A DNA stretch of 64,000 nt. Source: Streptomyces werraensis (GTDB taxonomy: Bacteria; Actinomycetota; Actinomycetes; Streptomycetales; Streptomycetaceae). The notes under the pieces were generated by a model that ran no database searches, was not told where the DNA came from, and saw only the letters and a list, made by a program, of their open reading frames with translations. The stretch covers positions 58,290-122,289 of the forward strand of contig BNBX01000004.1 of assembly GCA_014656175.1 (NCBI GenBank), read 5' to 3'. Shown here piece by piece: positions 44,815 through 53,980 of this stretch. Position numbers and translations under genes: made by a program. Positions within the stretch are counted from its first letter, which is position 1; each line of letters opens with the position of its first letter.

Positions 44815-46391
44815 AGCACGTCCGTGCGCCGCCCGTCCTCGATCACGAACCGCCCGTCGACCAGCACGTACGGAATGCCCGTGGGCAGCGTCCGCGGCTC
44901 GGCGAAGGTGGACCCGGCGTCCACCGTCCGAGGGTCGAACAGCACCAGGTCCGCCTTGTAGCCCTCGCGGACCAGCCCCCGGTCCGGCAGCCGCAGCCGC
45001 GCCGCCGGGCGCGAGGTCAGATGCGCCACGCACTCCTCCAGCGACAGCACCCCCAGCTCCCGCACGTAGTGACCGAGGTAGCGGGGGAACGTCCCGTACG
45101 CGCGCGGGTGCGGCTTCGCGCCCTGGAGGATGCCGTCCGAGCCGCCCGTGTGCACCCGGTGCCGCATGATCGCCCGGACGTTCTCCTCATGACCCACGTG
45201 CTGGAGGATCGTCGGGGCGAGCCGGTCCTTCAGCAGCAGCTCCCGCGCCACCGTCCACGGGCTCTCGCCGCGCGCCCGCGCCGCCTGGAGCACCGTGCGG
45301 CCCACGTACTCGTCCAGCGCCGGATCGCCCACCCCGGAGATCTCGACGGTCTCCCACTCCACCGGCACGCCGTGGCAGCCGTCCGAGCCGGTGACCTCCA
45401 GGTCGTGCCGGATCCGCTCCGCCGTCGCCTCGTCCGCGAGCCGCCGCAGGACCTCCTCCGGGCCGCCCTCGCTCGCCCAGCTCGGCAGCAGCGCCACGAG
45501 GGTCGTGCAGCCGGGGGTGTACGGATAGGTGTCCAGGGTGATGTCGGCGCCCGCGTCCAGCGCCTCGTCGAGCAGCGCCAGCAGCTCGGGCGCCCGGCCC
45601 TTGTTCACGCCGAAGTTCATGGTGGCGTGCGCGAGATGCAGCGGGCAGCCCGCCTCCCGGGTGAGGGCCACCATCTCCGCGTACGCCTCCAGGGCGCCGG
45701 CGCCGTAGGAGCGGTGGTGCGGGCAGTAGTAGCCGCCGTACGACGCCACCACCCGGCACAGCTCGGTCAGTTCGGCGTCCGGGGCGTACATGCCCGGCGT
45801 GTACGTCAGCCCGGACGACATGCCGACCGCGCCCTGCTCCATGCCCTCCGCGACCAACCGCCGCATGCGGTTCAGCTCTTCGGGGGTCGCCTCGCGGTCC
45901 TCCCATCCGACGGCCAGCGCGCGCACGGTGCCCTGCGGGATCAGGTACGCCGCGTTCACCGCGACGCCCCGGTCCAGCCGGTCCAGGTACTCGCCCACCG
46001 AGCGCCAGTCGAAGTCGATGTCGTCGCCCGGGCCGTTCCACCCGGCGATCGCCCGCCGCACCTCGCCCAGCGTCCGGTCGTCCACCGGCGCGTACGAGAG
46101 TCCGTCCTGGCCGAGCACTTCGAGGGTGACCCCCTGTGCGGCCTTCGCGCTGTGGTCGGGGTCGCGCAGCAGGGCGAGGTCGCTGTGCGCGTGCATGTCG
46201 ATGAATCCGGGGGCCAGCACCAGCCCCTCCGCGTCCAGTTCGCGCCGTGCCTTCGGGCGCTGGCAGCCCGCGTCCGCCGCCTCCTTCACGATGGAGACGA
46301 TGCGTCCGCAGTCCACCACCACGTCCGCGCGGTAGGAGTGGTCGCCGGAGCCGTCGACGACGTCCGCGTCCCGGATGACGAGCTCTTCCAC
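44781..46391 (-). CDS. N-acyl-D-amino-acid deacylase (D-aminoacylase)
   Basis: Zinc amidohydrolase of 536 residues that removes the acyl group from N-acyl-D-amino acids. The metal motif APGFIDMHAHSDLALL, the second-site CPHHRSYG and the late HTGGSDG match the D-aminoacylase group of the urease/dihydroorotase superfamily. GTG at 46391 with GGAGG upstream is the likely start. It lies 11 bases after the PLP deaminase gene on the same strand. The two would together turn N-acyl-D-amino acids into free D-amino acid and then 2-oxo acid and ammonia; the rightward operon supplies transporter and RidA. Substrate side chain unknown. Confidence 0.92.
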   Translation of the reverse strand: MEELVIRDADVVDGSGDHSYRADVVVDCGRIVSIVKEAADAGCQRPKARRELDAEGLVLAPGFIDMHAHSDLALLRDPDHSAKAAQGVTLEVLGQDGLSYAPVDDRTLGEVRRAIAGWNGPGDDIDFDWRSVGEYLDRLDRGVAVNAAYLIPQGTVRALAVGWEDREATPEELNRMRRLVAEGMEQGAVGMSSGLTYTPGMYAPDAELTELCRVVASYGGYYCPHHRSYGAGALEAYAEMVALTREAGCPLHLAHATMNFGVNKGRAPELLALLDEALDAGADITLDTYPYTPGCTTLVALLPSWASEGGPEEVLRRLADEATAERIRHDLEVTGSDGCHGVPVEWETVEISGVGDPALDEYVGRTVLQAARARGESPWTVARELLLKDRLAPTILQHVGHEENVRAIMRHRVHTGGSDGILQGAKPHPRAYGTFPRYLGHYVRELGVLSLEECVAHLTSRPAARLRLPDRGLVREGYKADLVLFDPRTVDAGSTFAEPRTLPTGIPYVLVDGRFVIEDGRRTDVLAGRAVRGTPR

Positions 46392-46402
46392 GGTCCTGCC
46401 TC

Positions 46403-47668
46403 CTAGAAGAAGGTGCGGATGTAGTCGACGACAGTGCCGTCCGCCTCCGCCACGGGGATCAGCGCCCACTTGTCGAAGGACGTGCAGGGGTGCGACAGAC
46501 CGAACCCCACCCAGTCTCCCACCTCCAGATCCGCCTCCGAAGAGGTGCGCAGCCACGCGTGCTGGTCGGACAGACCGGTCACCTCGATGCCCGTGGCCGG
46601 CCGCTCCACCCCCTCCCGGCGCACCACCCGGGCCACCGGCAGATCCAGGTCGTACGCCGCGTCCCGCTTGCCCGCGTTGGTGAACGCCTGCTCCGCCGAC
46701 GGCCGCGACACCACCTGCGTCCACAGCCGGAACGCCGGCTCCAGACCGCCCTCGCCCGGCACCCGGTTGAACGGCGTCAGCCGCTCGTAGTGCCCGTCGT
46801 CGTGCGACACGTACGCGCCCGAGCGCAGCAGCTTCAGCACCGGCGCCGACAGCTCCGGCACCTCCGCGAAGACGTCCGCGACCGCGTCGAACCAGGCGCT
46901 GCCGCCCGCGCTCACCACGATCTCGTCGAGCCCCGCGAACCGCCCCGCCTTGTCGAAGTCCACGGCCAGCGCCACCAGCCGCCGCAGCCAGGCCCGGACC
47001 CGCTCGGGGTCCGCCCGGGGCACCTCGCCCTCGTACCCGGCGACCCCGACCAGCCGCAGCGCCCGCGCGGCCGCCACGGCGTCGGCGACCACCGCGCACC
47101 CCGCCTCCGTCCGCACGCCCGTCCGTGCGCCCTCACCCGCGGCCAGTTCGACCACCACGTCCACCGGCCGTGACGCCCCGGCCAGCGCCGCGTCCATCAG
47201 CTCCACCCCGCGCACGGAGTCGACGTAACAGACGAACCGGAACGCCGGGTCGGCGTCCTGCTCGGCGGCGATCCACCGCAGCGCCGCCGCGTCCACCAGC
47301 TCGTTCGCCAGGAAGACCCGCTCGATGCCGAACTCCCGCGCCACGCGCACCTGATGGGGTACGGCCAGCGTGATGCCCCAGGCGCCCCGCTCGATCTGAC
47401 GGTGGAAGAGCTGCGGCGCCATGGAGGTCTTGCCGTGCGGCGCGAACGCCAGCCCGTGCCGCTCGGCGTACGTCTCCAGCGCCGCCAGGTTGTGCTCCAG
47501 CCGCTCGGCGGACAGCGCGAGCACGGGGGTGGTGAAGCCGTCGGTGAAGAGGTTCCGCCGCTGTGCGGCCAGCTCGCCCACGGTGAGGTCCGCGGCGTCC
47601 GGCGGGAGACCCTTGAAGCGGTGGCCGACCCGTTCCTCGGCGAGGCGGGCGAGAGCATCGAGGACCAT
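46403..47668 (-). CDS. D-serine dehydratase-like PLP deaminase (fold type III)
   Basis: A 421-residue enzyme with an N-terminal alanine-racemase-type barrel and a C-terminal domain of the D-serine dehydratase/D-threonine aldolase type. PLP lysine is K80 in APHGKTSMAPQL; the C-terminal SHPCTSFDKW supplies the His and Cys metal ligands of the zinc-dependent family. ATG at 47668 has GGAAGG five bases upstream and was preferred over an upstream in-frame start at 47713. First gene of the leftward operon, divergent from the kinase operon. Deamination of a D-amino acid is inferred from family plus the neighbouring D-aminoacylase and RidA. Confidence 0.9.
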   Translation of the reverse strand: MVLDALARLAEERVGHRFKGLPPDAADLTVGELAAQRRNLFTDGFTTPVLALSAERLEHNLAALETYAERHGLAFAPHGKTSMAPQLFHRQIERGAWGITLAVPHQVRVAREFGIERVFLANELVDAAALRWIAAEQDADPAFRFVCYVDSVRGVELMDAALAGASRPVDVVVELAAGEGARTGVRTEAGCAVVADAVAAARALRLVGVAGYEGEVPRADPERVRAWLRRLVALAVDFDKAGRFAGLDEIVVSAGGSAWFDAVADVFAEVPELSAPVLKLLRSGAYVSHDDGHYERLTPFNRVPGEGGLEPAFRLWTQVVSRPSAEQAFTNAGKRDAAYDLDLPVARVVRREGVERPATGIEVTGLSDQHAWLRTSSEADLEVGDWVGFGLSHPCTSFDKWALIPVAEADGTVVDYIRTFF

Positions 47669-47690
47669 GACAGCCTTCCTGATCAGGTGC

Positions 47691-47742
47691 GTTGCGTAGA
47701 CTGCAACACTCATTGCGTATATCGCTCACCGCTGTCTAACAT
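47691..47742. promoter_or_regulatory. divergent control region with TTGCGTA direct repeat and promoter
   Basis: TTGCGTA occurs at 47692-47698 and 47713-47719, 21 bases apart (two helical turns). The first copy is part of an inverted repeat GTTGC-N7-GCAAC (47691-47707). The second overlaps a rightward promoter TTGCGT-18-TAACAT (47713-47742). The IclR-family regulator encoded in the rightward operon is the likely binder (inference). Confidence 0.5.
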
Positions 47743-47800
47743 CTCCGCCACACGCGGTCAACGGACACCGCGCCCCGCCCCGACGAGGAGCCCCGCCATC

Positions 47801-48964
47801 GTGACCGTCCCCGGAACCCGCAACGCCCCCGACGTCGTGGACGTCGTCGCGCTCGGCGAGTCCATGGTGACGTTCCTGCCGGCCCGGCCCGGCCGCCTCG
47901 CCGACGTCCCCGCCTTCCACCGGTCGATCGGCGGCGCGGAGTCCAACGTGGCGTGCGCGCTCGCGGCGGCCGGGCACACCACCCGGTGGGTCAGCCGCGT
48001 CGGTGCGGACGGCTTCGGCGACCACCTCGTCGAGGCGATCGGCGCGTACGGCGTCGACGTGTCGTACGTCCGCCGCGACCCCTCCCGCCCCACCGGCGTC
48101 TACTTCCGCACGGCCGGCGACCGCGCGGACGACACCCACGAGGTCGCCTACTACCGGGCGGGCTCGGCGGCGTCGGCGATGTCGCCGACGGAGGTGGACC
48201 TGGAGGCGGCGCGGGCAGGACGCGTCCTGCACCTCTCGGGCATCACGGCGGCGCTCTCGCCGGACTGCCTGGACCTGATGCGCGAGCTGACGGCCCCCCG
48301 GCCGGGGCGCCCTCTCGTCTCCTTCGACGTGAACCACCGCCCGGGTCTGTGGGGCGAGGGTCAGGATCCGGACGTCCTGCTGGAGCTGGCCCGCGGGGCG
48401 GACATCGTCTTCGTGGGAGAGGACGAGGCAGAGGAAGCCTGGGGCCTCACGGGCGGCCCGACGGCCATCCGCGAAGCCCTTCCGGAACCGGGCACTTTGG
48501 TGGTGAAACAGAGCGGGGAGGGTGCGGTCGCATTCCGCGCCAGTCGCGGGCAGTCGTGCCGCCGGGACGATGGGGGTCCCCCCGCTCGAGCGAAGCCGAG
48601 AGTGGGGGAGGGTGGGCGCGACGGCACCCCGCAATCGCCGGGCTGCGAAACGACCCCCCGCCCAGCCGCAACTGCCCGCGCCCTGAAAGTCGACGTAGTC
48701 GCCACAACCGGCGCAGGTGACGCCTTCGCAGCAGGCTTCCTCTCGGCCACACTCCGTGGCCTCCCGTTGACAGCACGGCTGAGGCACGGCCACCTCATGG
48801 CAGCCGCCACCCTCACCGCCCCCGGCGACGTGACGGAACCCCCCTCCCGAACCCTCGCCGACCGCCTCGCCGCCCTCGACGACCCCGCGTGGGGGAGACT
48901 GCGTCTCGGCCCCGGCTGGACGGACGCCGACGCAGAGGCCGCAGAGGAGGCACGCACCCCATGA
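47801..48964 (+). CDS. PfkB-family carbohydrate kinase interrupted in frame by a repeat element
   Basis: A 387-residue sugar kinase resembling 2-keto-3-deoxygluconate kinases. N-terminal DVVALGESMVTFLPARPG and IGGAESNVACALA bind the sugar; the ATP/catalytic motif TTGAGDAFAAGF is intact. Between VKQSGEGAVAFR and ALKVDVV lies an insertion of about 45 residues (ASRGQSCRRDDGG onward) that is Arg/Gly/Pro-rich and is encoded by a 136-bp repeat with terminal inverted repeats (separate entry). The frame stays open, so the enzyme may still fold with a surface loop, but activity is uncertain. GTG at 47801 has GAGGAG ten bases upstream. First gene of the rightward operon; its stop overlaps the IclR start. 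Confidence 0.85.
   Translation: MTVPGTRNAPDVVDVVALGESMVTFLPARPGRLADVPAFHRSIGGAESNVACALAAAGHTTRWVSRVGADGFGDHLVEAIGAYGVDVSYVRRDPSRPTGVYFRTAGDRADDTHEVAYYRAGSAASAMSPTEVDLEAARAGRVLHLSGITAALSPDCLDLMRELTAPRPGRPLVSFDVNHRPGLWGEGQDPDVLLELARGADIVFVGEDEAEEAWGLTGGPTAIREALPEPGTLVVKQSGEGAVAFRASRGQSCRRDDGGPPARAKPRVGEGGRDGTPQSPGCETTPRPAATARALKVDVVATTGAGDAFAAGFLSATLRGLPLTARLRHGHLMAAATLTAPGDVTEPPSRTLADRLAALDDPAWGRLRLGPGWTDADAEAAEEARTP
48545..48680. repeat. 136-bp interspersed repeat with 10-bp terminal inverted repeats
   Basis: CGCGGGCAGT at 48545-48554 and ACTGCCCGCG at 48671-48680 are perfect inverted repeats. Nested inside are GTGCCG/CGGCAC and a central GGGGGTCCCCCC ... CTCGAGCGAAGCCGAGAG ... GGGGGAG core. 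The core resembles a short repeat I recall from between genes in S. coelicolor/lividans-type genomes; here it lies within a coding gene. Confidence 0.7.
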
Positions 48965-49719
48965 GCCAGACCGTAGACCGCGCCCTGAGCATCCTTCCGC
49001 TGCTCGCGGAGGGCCCCGCCGACCTCGGCCAGGTCGCCGACCGCCTCGGCGTGCACAAGTCCACGGCCCTGCGCCTGCTGCGCACCCTCCACGAGCACGG
49101 CCTGGTCTACCGCCAGTCCGACCAGCGCTACCGCCTCGGCGCCCGCCTCTTCGCCCTCGCCCAGGAGGCGATGGAGAACCTCGACGTGCGCGAGATCGCC
49201 CACGCCCACCTCGTACGCCTCAACGAGCAGTGCGGGCACACCGTCCACCTCGCCGTGTACGAGGAGAACGAGGTCCTCTACATCGACAAGGTGGAGAGCC
49301 GCTACCCCGTGCGGATGTACTCCCGCATCGGCAAGCCCGTCGCCATCACGGTCGCCGCCGTGGCCAAGCTGCTCCTCGCCGATCTGCCCGAACACGAGCG
49401 CCGCGCCCTCGCGGAGAAGCTCGACTACCCCATGTACACGCCCCGTTCGACGCCCCACGCGGCCGCGTTCCTCCAGGAGCTGGCCAAGGTGCGCGAACAG
49501 GGCTGGGCCACCGACCTCGGCGGCCACGAGGAGTCCATCAACTGCGTCGCCGCGCCGATCCGCGGCGCCGACGGCCGGGTGGTCGCCGCGATGTCGGTCT
49601 CCGCGCCGAACGTCGTCGTCACCGCCGACGAACTCCTCACCCTGCTCCCGCTGGTGCGCCGTACCGCGGACGCCATCAGCGGCGAGTACTCCGGCCGGAC
49701 CCCGGCAGAACCGAAGTAA
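48961..49719 (+). CDS. IclR family transcriptional regulator
   Basis: A 252-residue regulator: winged helix at about 1-60 (VDRALSILPLLAEGPADLGQ, then LGVHKSTALRLLRTL) and a GAF-like effector domain (about 75-245) with YIDKVESRYPVRMYSRIGK and ESINCVAAPIRG. ATG at 48961 overlaps the kinase stop as ATGA, so it is translationally coupled. Probably controls its own operon and the divergent deaminase/aminoacylase operon; the ligand would be a pathway metabolite (inference). Confidence 0.93.
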   Translation: MSQTVDRALSILPLLAEGPADLGQVADRLGVHKSTALRLLRTLHEHGLVYRQSDQRYRLGARLFALAQEAMENLDVREIAHAHLVRLNEQCGHTVHLAVYEENEVLYIDKVESRYPVRMYSRIGKPVAITVAAVAKLLLADLPEHERRALAEKLDYPMYTPRSTPHAAAFLQELAKVREQGWATDLGGHEESINCVAAPIRGADGRVVAAMSVSAPNVVVTADELLTLLPLVRRTADAISGEYSGRTPAEPK

Positions 49720-49732
49720 GGACATCCCCCGC

Positions 49733-50143
49733 ATGACCGAGAAAGTCGCGCTGACCCCGAAGACCCACACCACCCCGCCCGCGAAGTTCTCGCACGGCGT
49801 CCGCAAGGGCAACATCCTCCAGGTCGCCGGCCAGGTCGGCTTCCTGCCCGCCGAGGAGGGCAGGCCGCCCACGCCCGCCGGTCCCACCCTGCGCGAGCAG
49901 ACCCTCCAGACCCTCGCCAACGTCAAGGCGATCCTCGAGGAGGGCGGCGCGAGCTGGGACGACGTGATGATGATCCGCGTCTACCTCACGGACGTGGACC
50001 ACTTCGCGGAGATGAACGACCTCTACAACGCCTACTTCGAGGAGCAGGGCCTCACCCAGCCCCCGGCCGCCCGCACGACCGTCTACGTAGGTCTCCCCGC
50101 CGGCCTCCTCATCGAGATCGACGCGCTCGCCGTCCTCGGCTGA
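49733..50143 (+). CDS. ridA: RidA family 2-iminobutanoate/2-iminopropanoate deaminase
   Basis: A 136-residue YjgF/YER057c/UK114-fold protein that hydrolyses reactive enamine/imine products of PLP enzymes. The carboxylate-binding arginine is R114 in PAARTTVYVGLPAG. An AGGA site precedes ATG at 49733, 13 bases after the IclR gene. In this cluster it would remove 2-aminoacrylate-type intermediates released by the D-amino-acid deaminase encoded divergently, which strengthens the functional reading of the cluster. Confidence 0.93.
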   Translation: MTEKVALTPKTHTTPPAKFSHGVRKGNILQVAGQVGFLPAEEGRPPTPAGPTLREQTLQTLANVKAILEEGGASWDDVMMIRVYLTDVDHFAEMNDLYNAYFEEQGLTQPPAARTTVYVGLPAGLLIEIDALAVLG

Positions 50144-50176
50144 CCCCCTTCACCACCCGCACGCCGCACGTCGTCA

Positions 50177-50211
50177 CGGCACGGCGCCCCGCACCCCGGG
50201 ACGCCGTGCCG
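50177..50211 (+). terminator. intra-operon hairpin between ridA and gntP
   Basis: Ten-base arms (50177-50186 with 50202-50211) and a 15-base loop in the 117-base gap. It may attenuate transcription into the permease gene. Confidence 0.5.
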
Positions 50212-50260
50212 CGATCCCCCCTGCCCGAAAGCACCATGCCCTTACCCAGAGGACCCCCCG

Positions 50261-51748
50261 ATGTCCCATCCGTCCCTCCCGCTCGCCGCCTCCGCGCCCG
50301 CCGAGACACCACCGCACACCGGAGGACTGCTCCTCCTGATCGACGGCACCGCGGGCCTGCTCACCGTGGCCGCCATCGGCATCGCCCTGCTGCTCTTCCT
50401 GATCATCAAGGTCCGCCTCCAGCCGTTCGTCGCCCTGCTCGGCGTCTCCATAGCCGTCGGCCTGCTCGCGGGCCTGTCGGTCACCGAACTCTTCGGCACC
50501 GTGCAGAAGTCGGACGCGGTGTCCACCATCGAGTCCGGAATGGGCGGCATCCTCGGCCATGTCGCGATCATCATCGGCCTGGGCACCATGCTCGGCGCGA
50601 TCCTCGAGGTCAGCGGCGGCGCCGAGGTGCTGGCGTCCCGGCTGCTCGGACTGTTCGGTGAGAAGCGGGCGCCCCTCGCGATGGGGCTGACCGGCCTCAT
50701 CTTCGGCATCCCCGTCTTCTTCGACGTCGGCATCTTCGTCCTCGCGCCCATCGTCTACGCGGCCGCCAAGCGCTCCGGCAAGTCGATCCTGCTCTACTGC
50801 CTCCCCCTCCTCGCCGGTCTCTCCGTCACCCACGCCTTCCTGCCCCCGCACCCGGGCCCGGTGGCCGCCGCCGGACTGCTGCACGTGGACCTCGGCTGGG
50901 TCATCCTCATGGGCGTGGTCTGCGGCCTGCCCGCGGTCGTCGCCGCGTGGGTCTACTCCGCGTGGATCGGCAAGCGCATCTTCGTCGCCGTCCCGCAGGA
51001 CATGGTGGAGGCCGCGCAGGAGGCCAAGGACGCCGTCGCCGCCGAACAGCGCGCGTCGGGCGTTCAGCCGCGCGAGACGCCGGTGCCGCTCGGCACGGTC
51101 CTCGGCATCATCGGCACGCCGCTCCTGCTCATCCTCGCGGCGACCTTCTCCTCCATCGCGCTCGACCCCTCCACCCTGCGGTCGGTCATCGAGTTCTTCG
51201 GCCACCCGTTCGTGGCGCTCACCCTCGCCCTGTTCCTCGCGTACTACCTGCTGGGCATCCGGCGCGGCTGGTCCCGCAAGTCCCTGGAGACGGTGTCCAC
51301 CTCCTCGCTCAAGCCGGTCGGCAACATCCTGCTGGTCGTCGGCGCGGGCGGCGTCTTCGGCGCCGTCCTCAAGGGCAGCGGGGTCGCCCAGGCCCTCTCC
51401 GACACCTTCAACGACGTCGGCCTGCCGGTCATCGTGCTGTCGTACCTGATCTCCGTGGTGCTGCGGGTGGCGCAGGGCTCGGCGACGGTCGCCATCGTCA
51501 CCACGGCCGGCATCGTGGCGCCGCTGCTCTCCGAGGGCGACCACTCGCAGGCCTTCGTCGCCCTCGTCATCATGGCCATCTCGGCGGGCTCGATCTTCGC
51601 CTCGCACGTCAACGACGGCGGGTTCTGGATGGTCGCCAAGTACTTCGGCATCAGCGAGCGGGACACGCTGAAGACGTGGACGGTGCTGGAGAGCGTGCTG
51701 TCCGTCGCCGGGTTCGTCGTCGCGGCGGCGCTGAGCCTGATGGTGTGA
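50261..51748 (+). CDS. GntP family permease (gluconate/D-serine type)
   Basis: A 495-residue membrane transporter with about 12-14 hydrophobic segments. Family marks include IIIGLGTMLGAILEVSGGAE, GIPVFFDVGIFVLAPI, THAFLPPHPGPVAAA and SHVNDGGFWMVAKYFG. The GntP family carries gluconate and related acids, and some members (DsdX) import D-serine; given the neighbouring D-amino-acid enzymes a D-amino acid or its N-acyl or hydroxy-acid analogue is a possible substrate. Last gene of the rightward operon. Confidence 0.93.
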   Translation: MSHPSLPLAASAPAETPPHTGGLLLLIDGTAGLLTVAAIGIALLLFLIIKVRLQPFVALLGVSIAVGLLAGLSVTELFGTVQKSDAVSTIESGMGGILGHVAIIIGLGTMLGAILEVSGGAEVLASRLLGLFGEKRAPLAMGLTGLIFGIPVFFDVGIFVLAPIVYAAAKRSGKSILLYCLPLLAGLSVTHAFLPPHPGPVAAAGLLHVDLGWVILMGVVCGLPAVVAAWVYSAWIGKRIFVAVPQDMVEAAQEAKDAVAAEQRASGVQPRETPVPLGTVLGIIGTPLLLILAATFSSIALDPSTLRSVIEFFGHPFVALTLALFLAYYLLGIRRGWSRKSLETVSTSSLKPVGNILLVVGAGGVFGAVLKGSGVAQALSDTFNDVGLPVIVLSYLISVVLRVAQGSATVAIVTTAGIVAPLLSEGDHSQAFVALVIMAISAGSIFASHVNDGGFWMVAKYFGISERDTLKTWTVLESVLSVAGFVVAAALSLMV

Positions 51749-51848
51749 CCCCGGGGGCGCGGTGAGGCGTGGTGCCCGTGTAGGCGTCTGATAACGAAGT
51801 CGGGGCTGGCTGTGACGCGCACAGGATCGTCGACCATACTCCTGCGGT

Positions 51849-52520
51849 GTGGAGCAGCGCATAGGTTCGAGCAGCAGCAAGCCCCTGGAGGGCGCCGGGT
51901 TCGACCCGGCCTTCATCCCCGGGCTCACCGCGCCCGCGACCGGCCGCGAGGAGGACGCGAAGGACACGCCCGGCACGGACGGGGACGGAGCCGTCGACGA
52001 CACCGCGACGGAAGCCGCCTCGGATGCCTCCCCGGCGGCCGACGAGTCGGAGATGTCCGGTGACTCCCCGGCCGCCGGGGACGACCAGGCCGCCGGTGAC
52101 GACGAGCCGGAACCCGCCCCCGACGGCCCGGTCTTCGAGGCGTCCGACCGCCGTGCCGCCATCGTCGCCGACCACCGCGGCGTGCGGCTGAAGCTGGACG
52201 ACCAGGAGTGCGATTTCCGCTGGGACGAGATCGGCGCGGTGGAGACGGAGACGGCCCGCTTCGGCAAGCGGTTCACCGTCACCGTCCACACCCCGGACCG
52301 GCGTTGGTACCCGATCGAGATCGAGGCCGACTCACGCCGCCGGTTCGCCGAGTGGGACGCCGCCCTGGACAAGGTCCTCGACGCGTACTTCGACGACGGC
52401 GCCGGGGAACAGGCCGGTTCCGACGACGCGAAGGACGACGCCGAGGACCAGGCGGAGGACAAGGCGGAGGACCAGCAGGCCGAGGCCGAGGGCAAGGCCG
52501 AGGCGGCCGGCAGGCCCTAA
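51849..52520 (+). CDS. acidic hypothetical protein with PH-like core
   Basis: A 223-residue soluble protein: a disordered Asp/Ala/Pro-rich N-terminal half (about 1-95), a compact beta-rich core (about 97-170, [20 protein letters not shown] and [20 protein letters not shown]) resembling a PH-like fold, and an Ala/Asp/Lys/Gln-rich helical tail. Start GTG at 51849; CATACT at 51835-51840 could be a -10 of a leaderless or near-leaderless promoter. Converges with the carboxypeptidase gene, overlapping by four bases. Function unknown. Confidence 0.75.
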   Translation: MEQRIGSSSSKPLEGAGFDPAFIPGLTAPATGREEDAKDTPGTDGDGAVDDTATEAASDASPAADESEMSGDSPAAGDDQAAGDDEPEPAPDGPVFEASDRRAAIVADHRGVRLKLDDQECDFRWDEIGAVETETARFGKRFTVTVHTPDRRWYPIEIEADSRRRFAEWDAALDKVLDAYFDDGAGEQAGSDDAKDDAEDQAEDKAEDQQAEAEGKAEAAGRP

Positions 52521-53857
52521 CGGCAGTACTGGCCCTCCTTGCCGATCACCCGGTACATGCAGTCGGCGTTCTCCAGGAGCTGGAGGACGGCGTCACGGTT
52601 GCGGGACGTCTCCCGCTCGATGACCTCGTCGGGCGGGTAGAACCCGCCGCCGGACGCCGACCTCGGGTACATCTCGAAGGTGTAGCCGAAGATCTTGTGG
52701 GCGCCCCAGAGGTAGTCGTCGATCGACCCGTCGGTGATGTACAGGTCGCTGGACTGCTGGGCCGTGTAGCCGTTGCTGGCGGCCATCTTCTGGCCGACGG
52801 CCTTGAACGCGGCGTGGTCGTCGGCGGTCATGCCGGTGGTGGTGTCGGAGTAGGTGTAGCCGAACGGCCACAGCACCAGCTCGCTGTAGGTGTGGAAGTC
52901 GATGCCGGCCTTGATCTGCTGCACCCCGCCGACCACCCGGCCGCGCACGAAGTCGGCGACCACCTTCACCTCGGGTGCCGACTCGGGCGCCGAACCCCGG
53001 TAGGTCTCGGACGACTTGGAGCCGGAGGAGCCGCCGCAGCAGCCCCAGCGGTAGTCCCAGTTGCGGTTCAGGTCGGTGCCCACGTACGACGAACCGGAGT
53101 TGGGCTGGCGGTTCTTGCGCCAGGAGCGGTAGGAGCCGGTGGCGATGTCGTACTCGCCGCCGTCCGGGTTGAGGTCGGGGACGATCCAGATCTCCCGCTC
53201 CTGCACCATCTTCGTGACCCGGGCGTCGCTGCCGTACCCGGCGCCCAGCTCCCGCAGCAGGTACAGGGCCATTTCGACGGTGAGGTGCTCGCGGGCGTGC
53301 TGGTGGTGGGTGAAGAGCACCTCGGGCTCGGCCTCGTCGGCGCCGACGTTGTCGCTGACCTTGACCGCGACGATGTCCCGGCCCTGGTAGGACTTCCCGA
53401 TCACGCGTTTGCTCATGATGGACGGGTACGCGGCGATCCGCTGGTCGATCTCCGCGTTCATCTCGGCGTAGTTGTGGTAGCGGGAGTCCGCCGAGGGGAA
53501 GTCGAACAGGCGCGGTCCGTCGGCGGCCGTGGAGCGGTCGGGGGCCGTGCCCAGCGGGGTGACCTCGTAGCCCTGGCGGCGCAGTTCGCGGATCTGGTCG
53601 GCGCGGCCGGAGACGACCACGGTCTCCTCGTCGGCCTCGTCCACGGTGACGCCGGCCCGCTGGATCGCCGTACGGGTCACGGGCGTGGTGCGCTGGTGGA
53701 TCTCGTACTGGCGGATGTCGTCCGCCGAGGGGGCCGCCCGGCGCGCCCCGTCGGCGCCGGCCGGGGCGGCCGCGGTGAGCGACAGAGGCGCGGCGAGCGC
53801 GAGGGCGAGGAGTGCGGCGAGCGCGGCGGGGCGTCTGCCGCGGGAACGGAGTCGCAT
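52517..53857 (-). CDS. secreted M14 zinc carboxypeptidase
   Basis: A 446-residue exported metallopeptidase. Residues 1-36 form a signal peptide ([16 protein letters not shown], cleavage near PAGADG); a pro-domain follows to about 115. The zinc site is H187-x-x-E190 in HHQHARE with a third ligand in GIDFHTYSE; substrate-binding [12 protein letters not shown] and a catalytic Glu in YTFEMYP near the C-terminus complete the M14 set. The insert [10 protein letters not shown] beside NRNWDY is typical of streptomycete carboxypeptidase T-like enzymes. ATG at 53857 has AAGGAG upstream. Removes C-terminal residues from peptides outside the cell. Confidence 0.94.
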   Translation of the reverse strand: MRLRSRGRRPAALAALLALALAAPLSLTAAAPAGADGARRAAPSADDIRQYEIHQRTTPVTRTAIQRAGVTVDEADEETVVVSGRADQIRELRRQGYEVTPLGTAPDRSTAADGPRLFDFPSADSRYHNYAEMNAEIDQRIAAYPSIMSKRVIGKSYQGRDIVAVKVSDNVGADEAEPEVLFTHHQHAREHLTVEMALYLLRELGAGYGSDARVTKMVQEREIWIVPDLNPDGGEYDIATGSYRSWRKNRQPNSGSSYVGTDLNRNWDYRWGCCGGSSGSKSSETYRGSAPESAPEVKVVADFVRGRVVGGVQQIKAGIDFHTYSELVLWPFGYTYSDTTTGMTADDHAAFKAVGQKMAASNGYTAQQSSDLYITDGSIDDYLWGAHKIFGYTFEMYPRSASGGGFYPPDEVIERETSRNRDAVLQLLENADCMYRVIGKEGQYCR

Positions 53858-53980
53858 GAATTCTCCTTGTGGGGAGGTGGGGTGGTTCATGGCGACGTGC
53901 GTGGTGCGGTGCGGCCATCGTCGAGAGCTGACATGATCAGGTCAAGAGTGCGGCATCGGCCGCGCCGCCAGGGGGAACCG

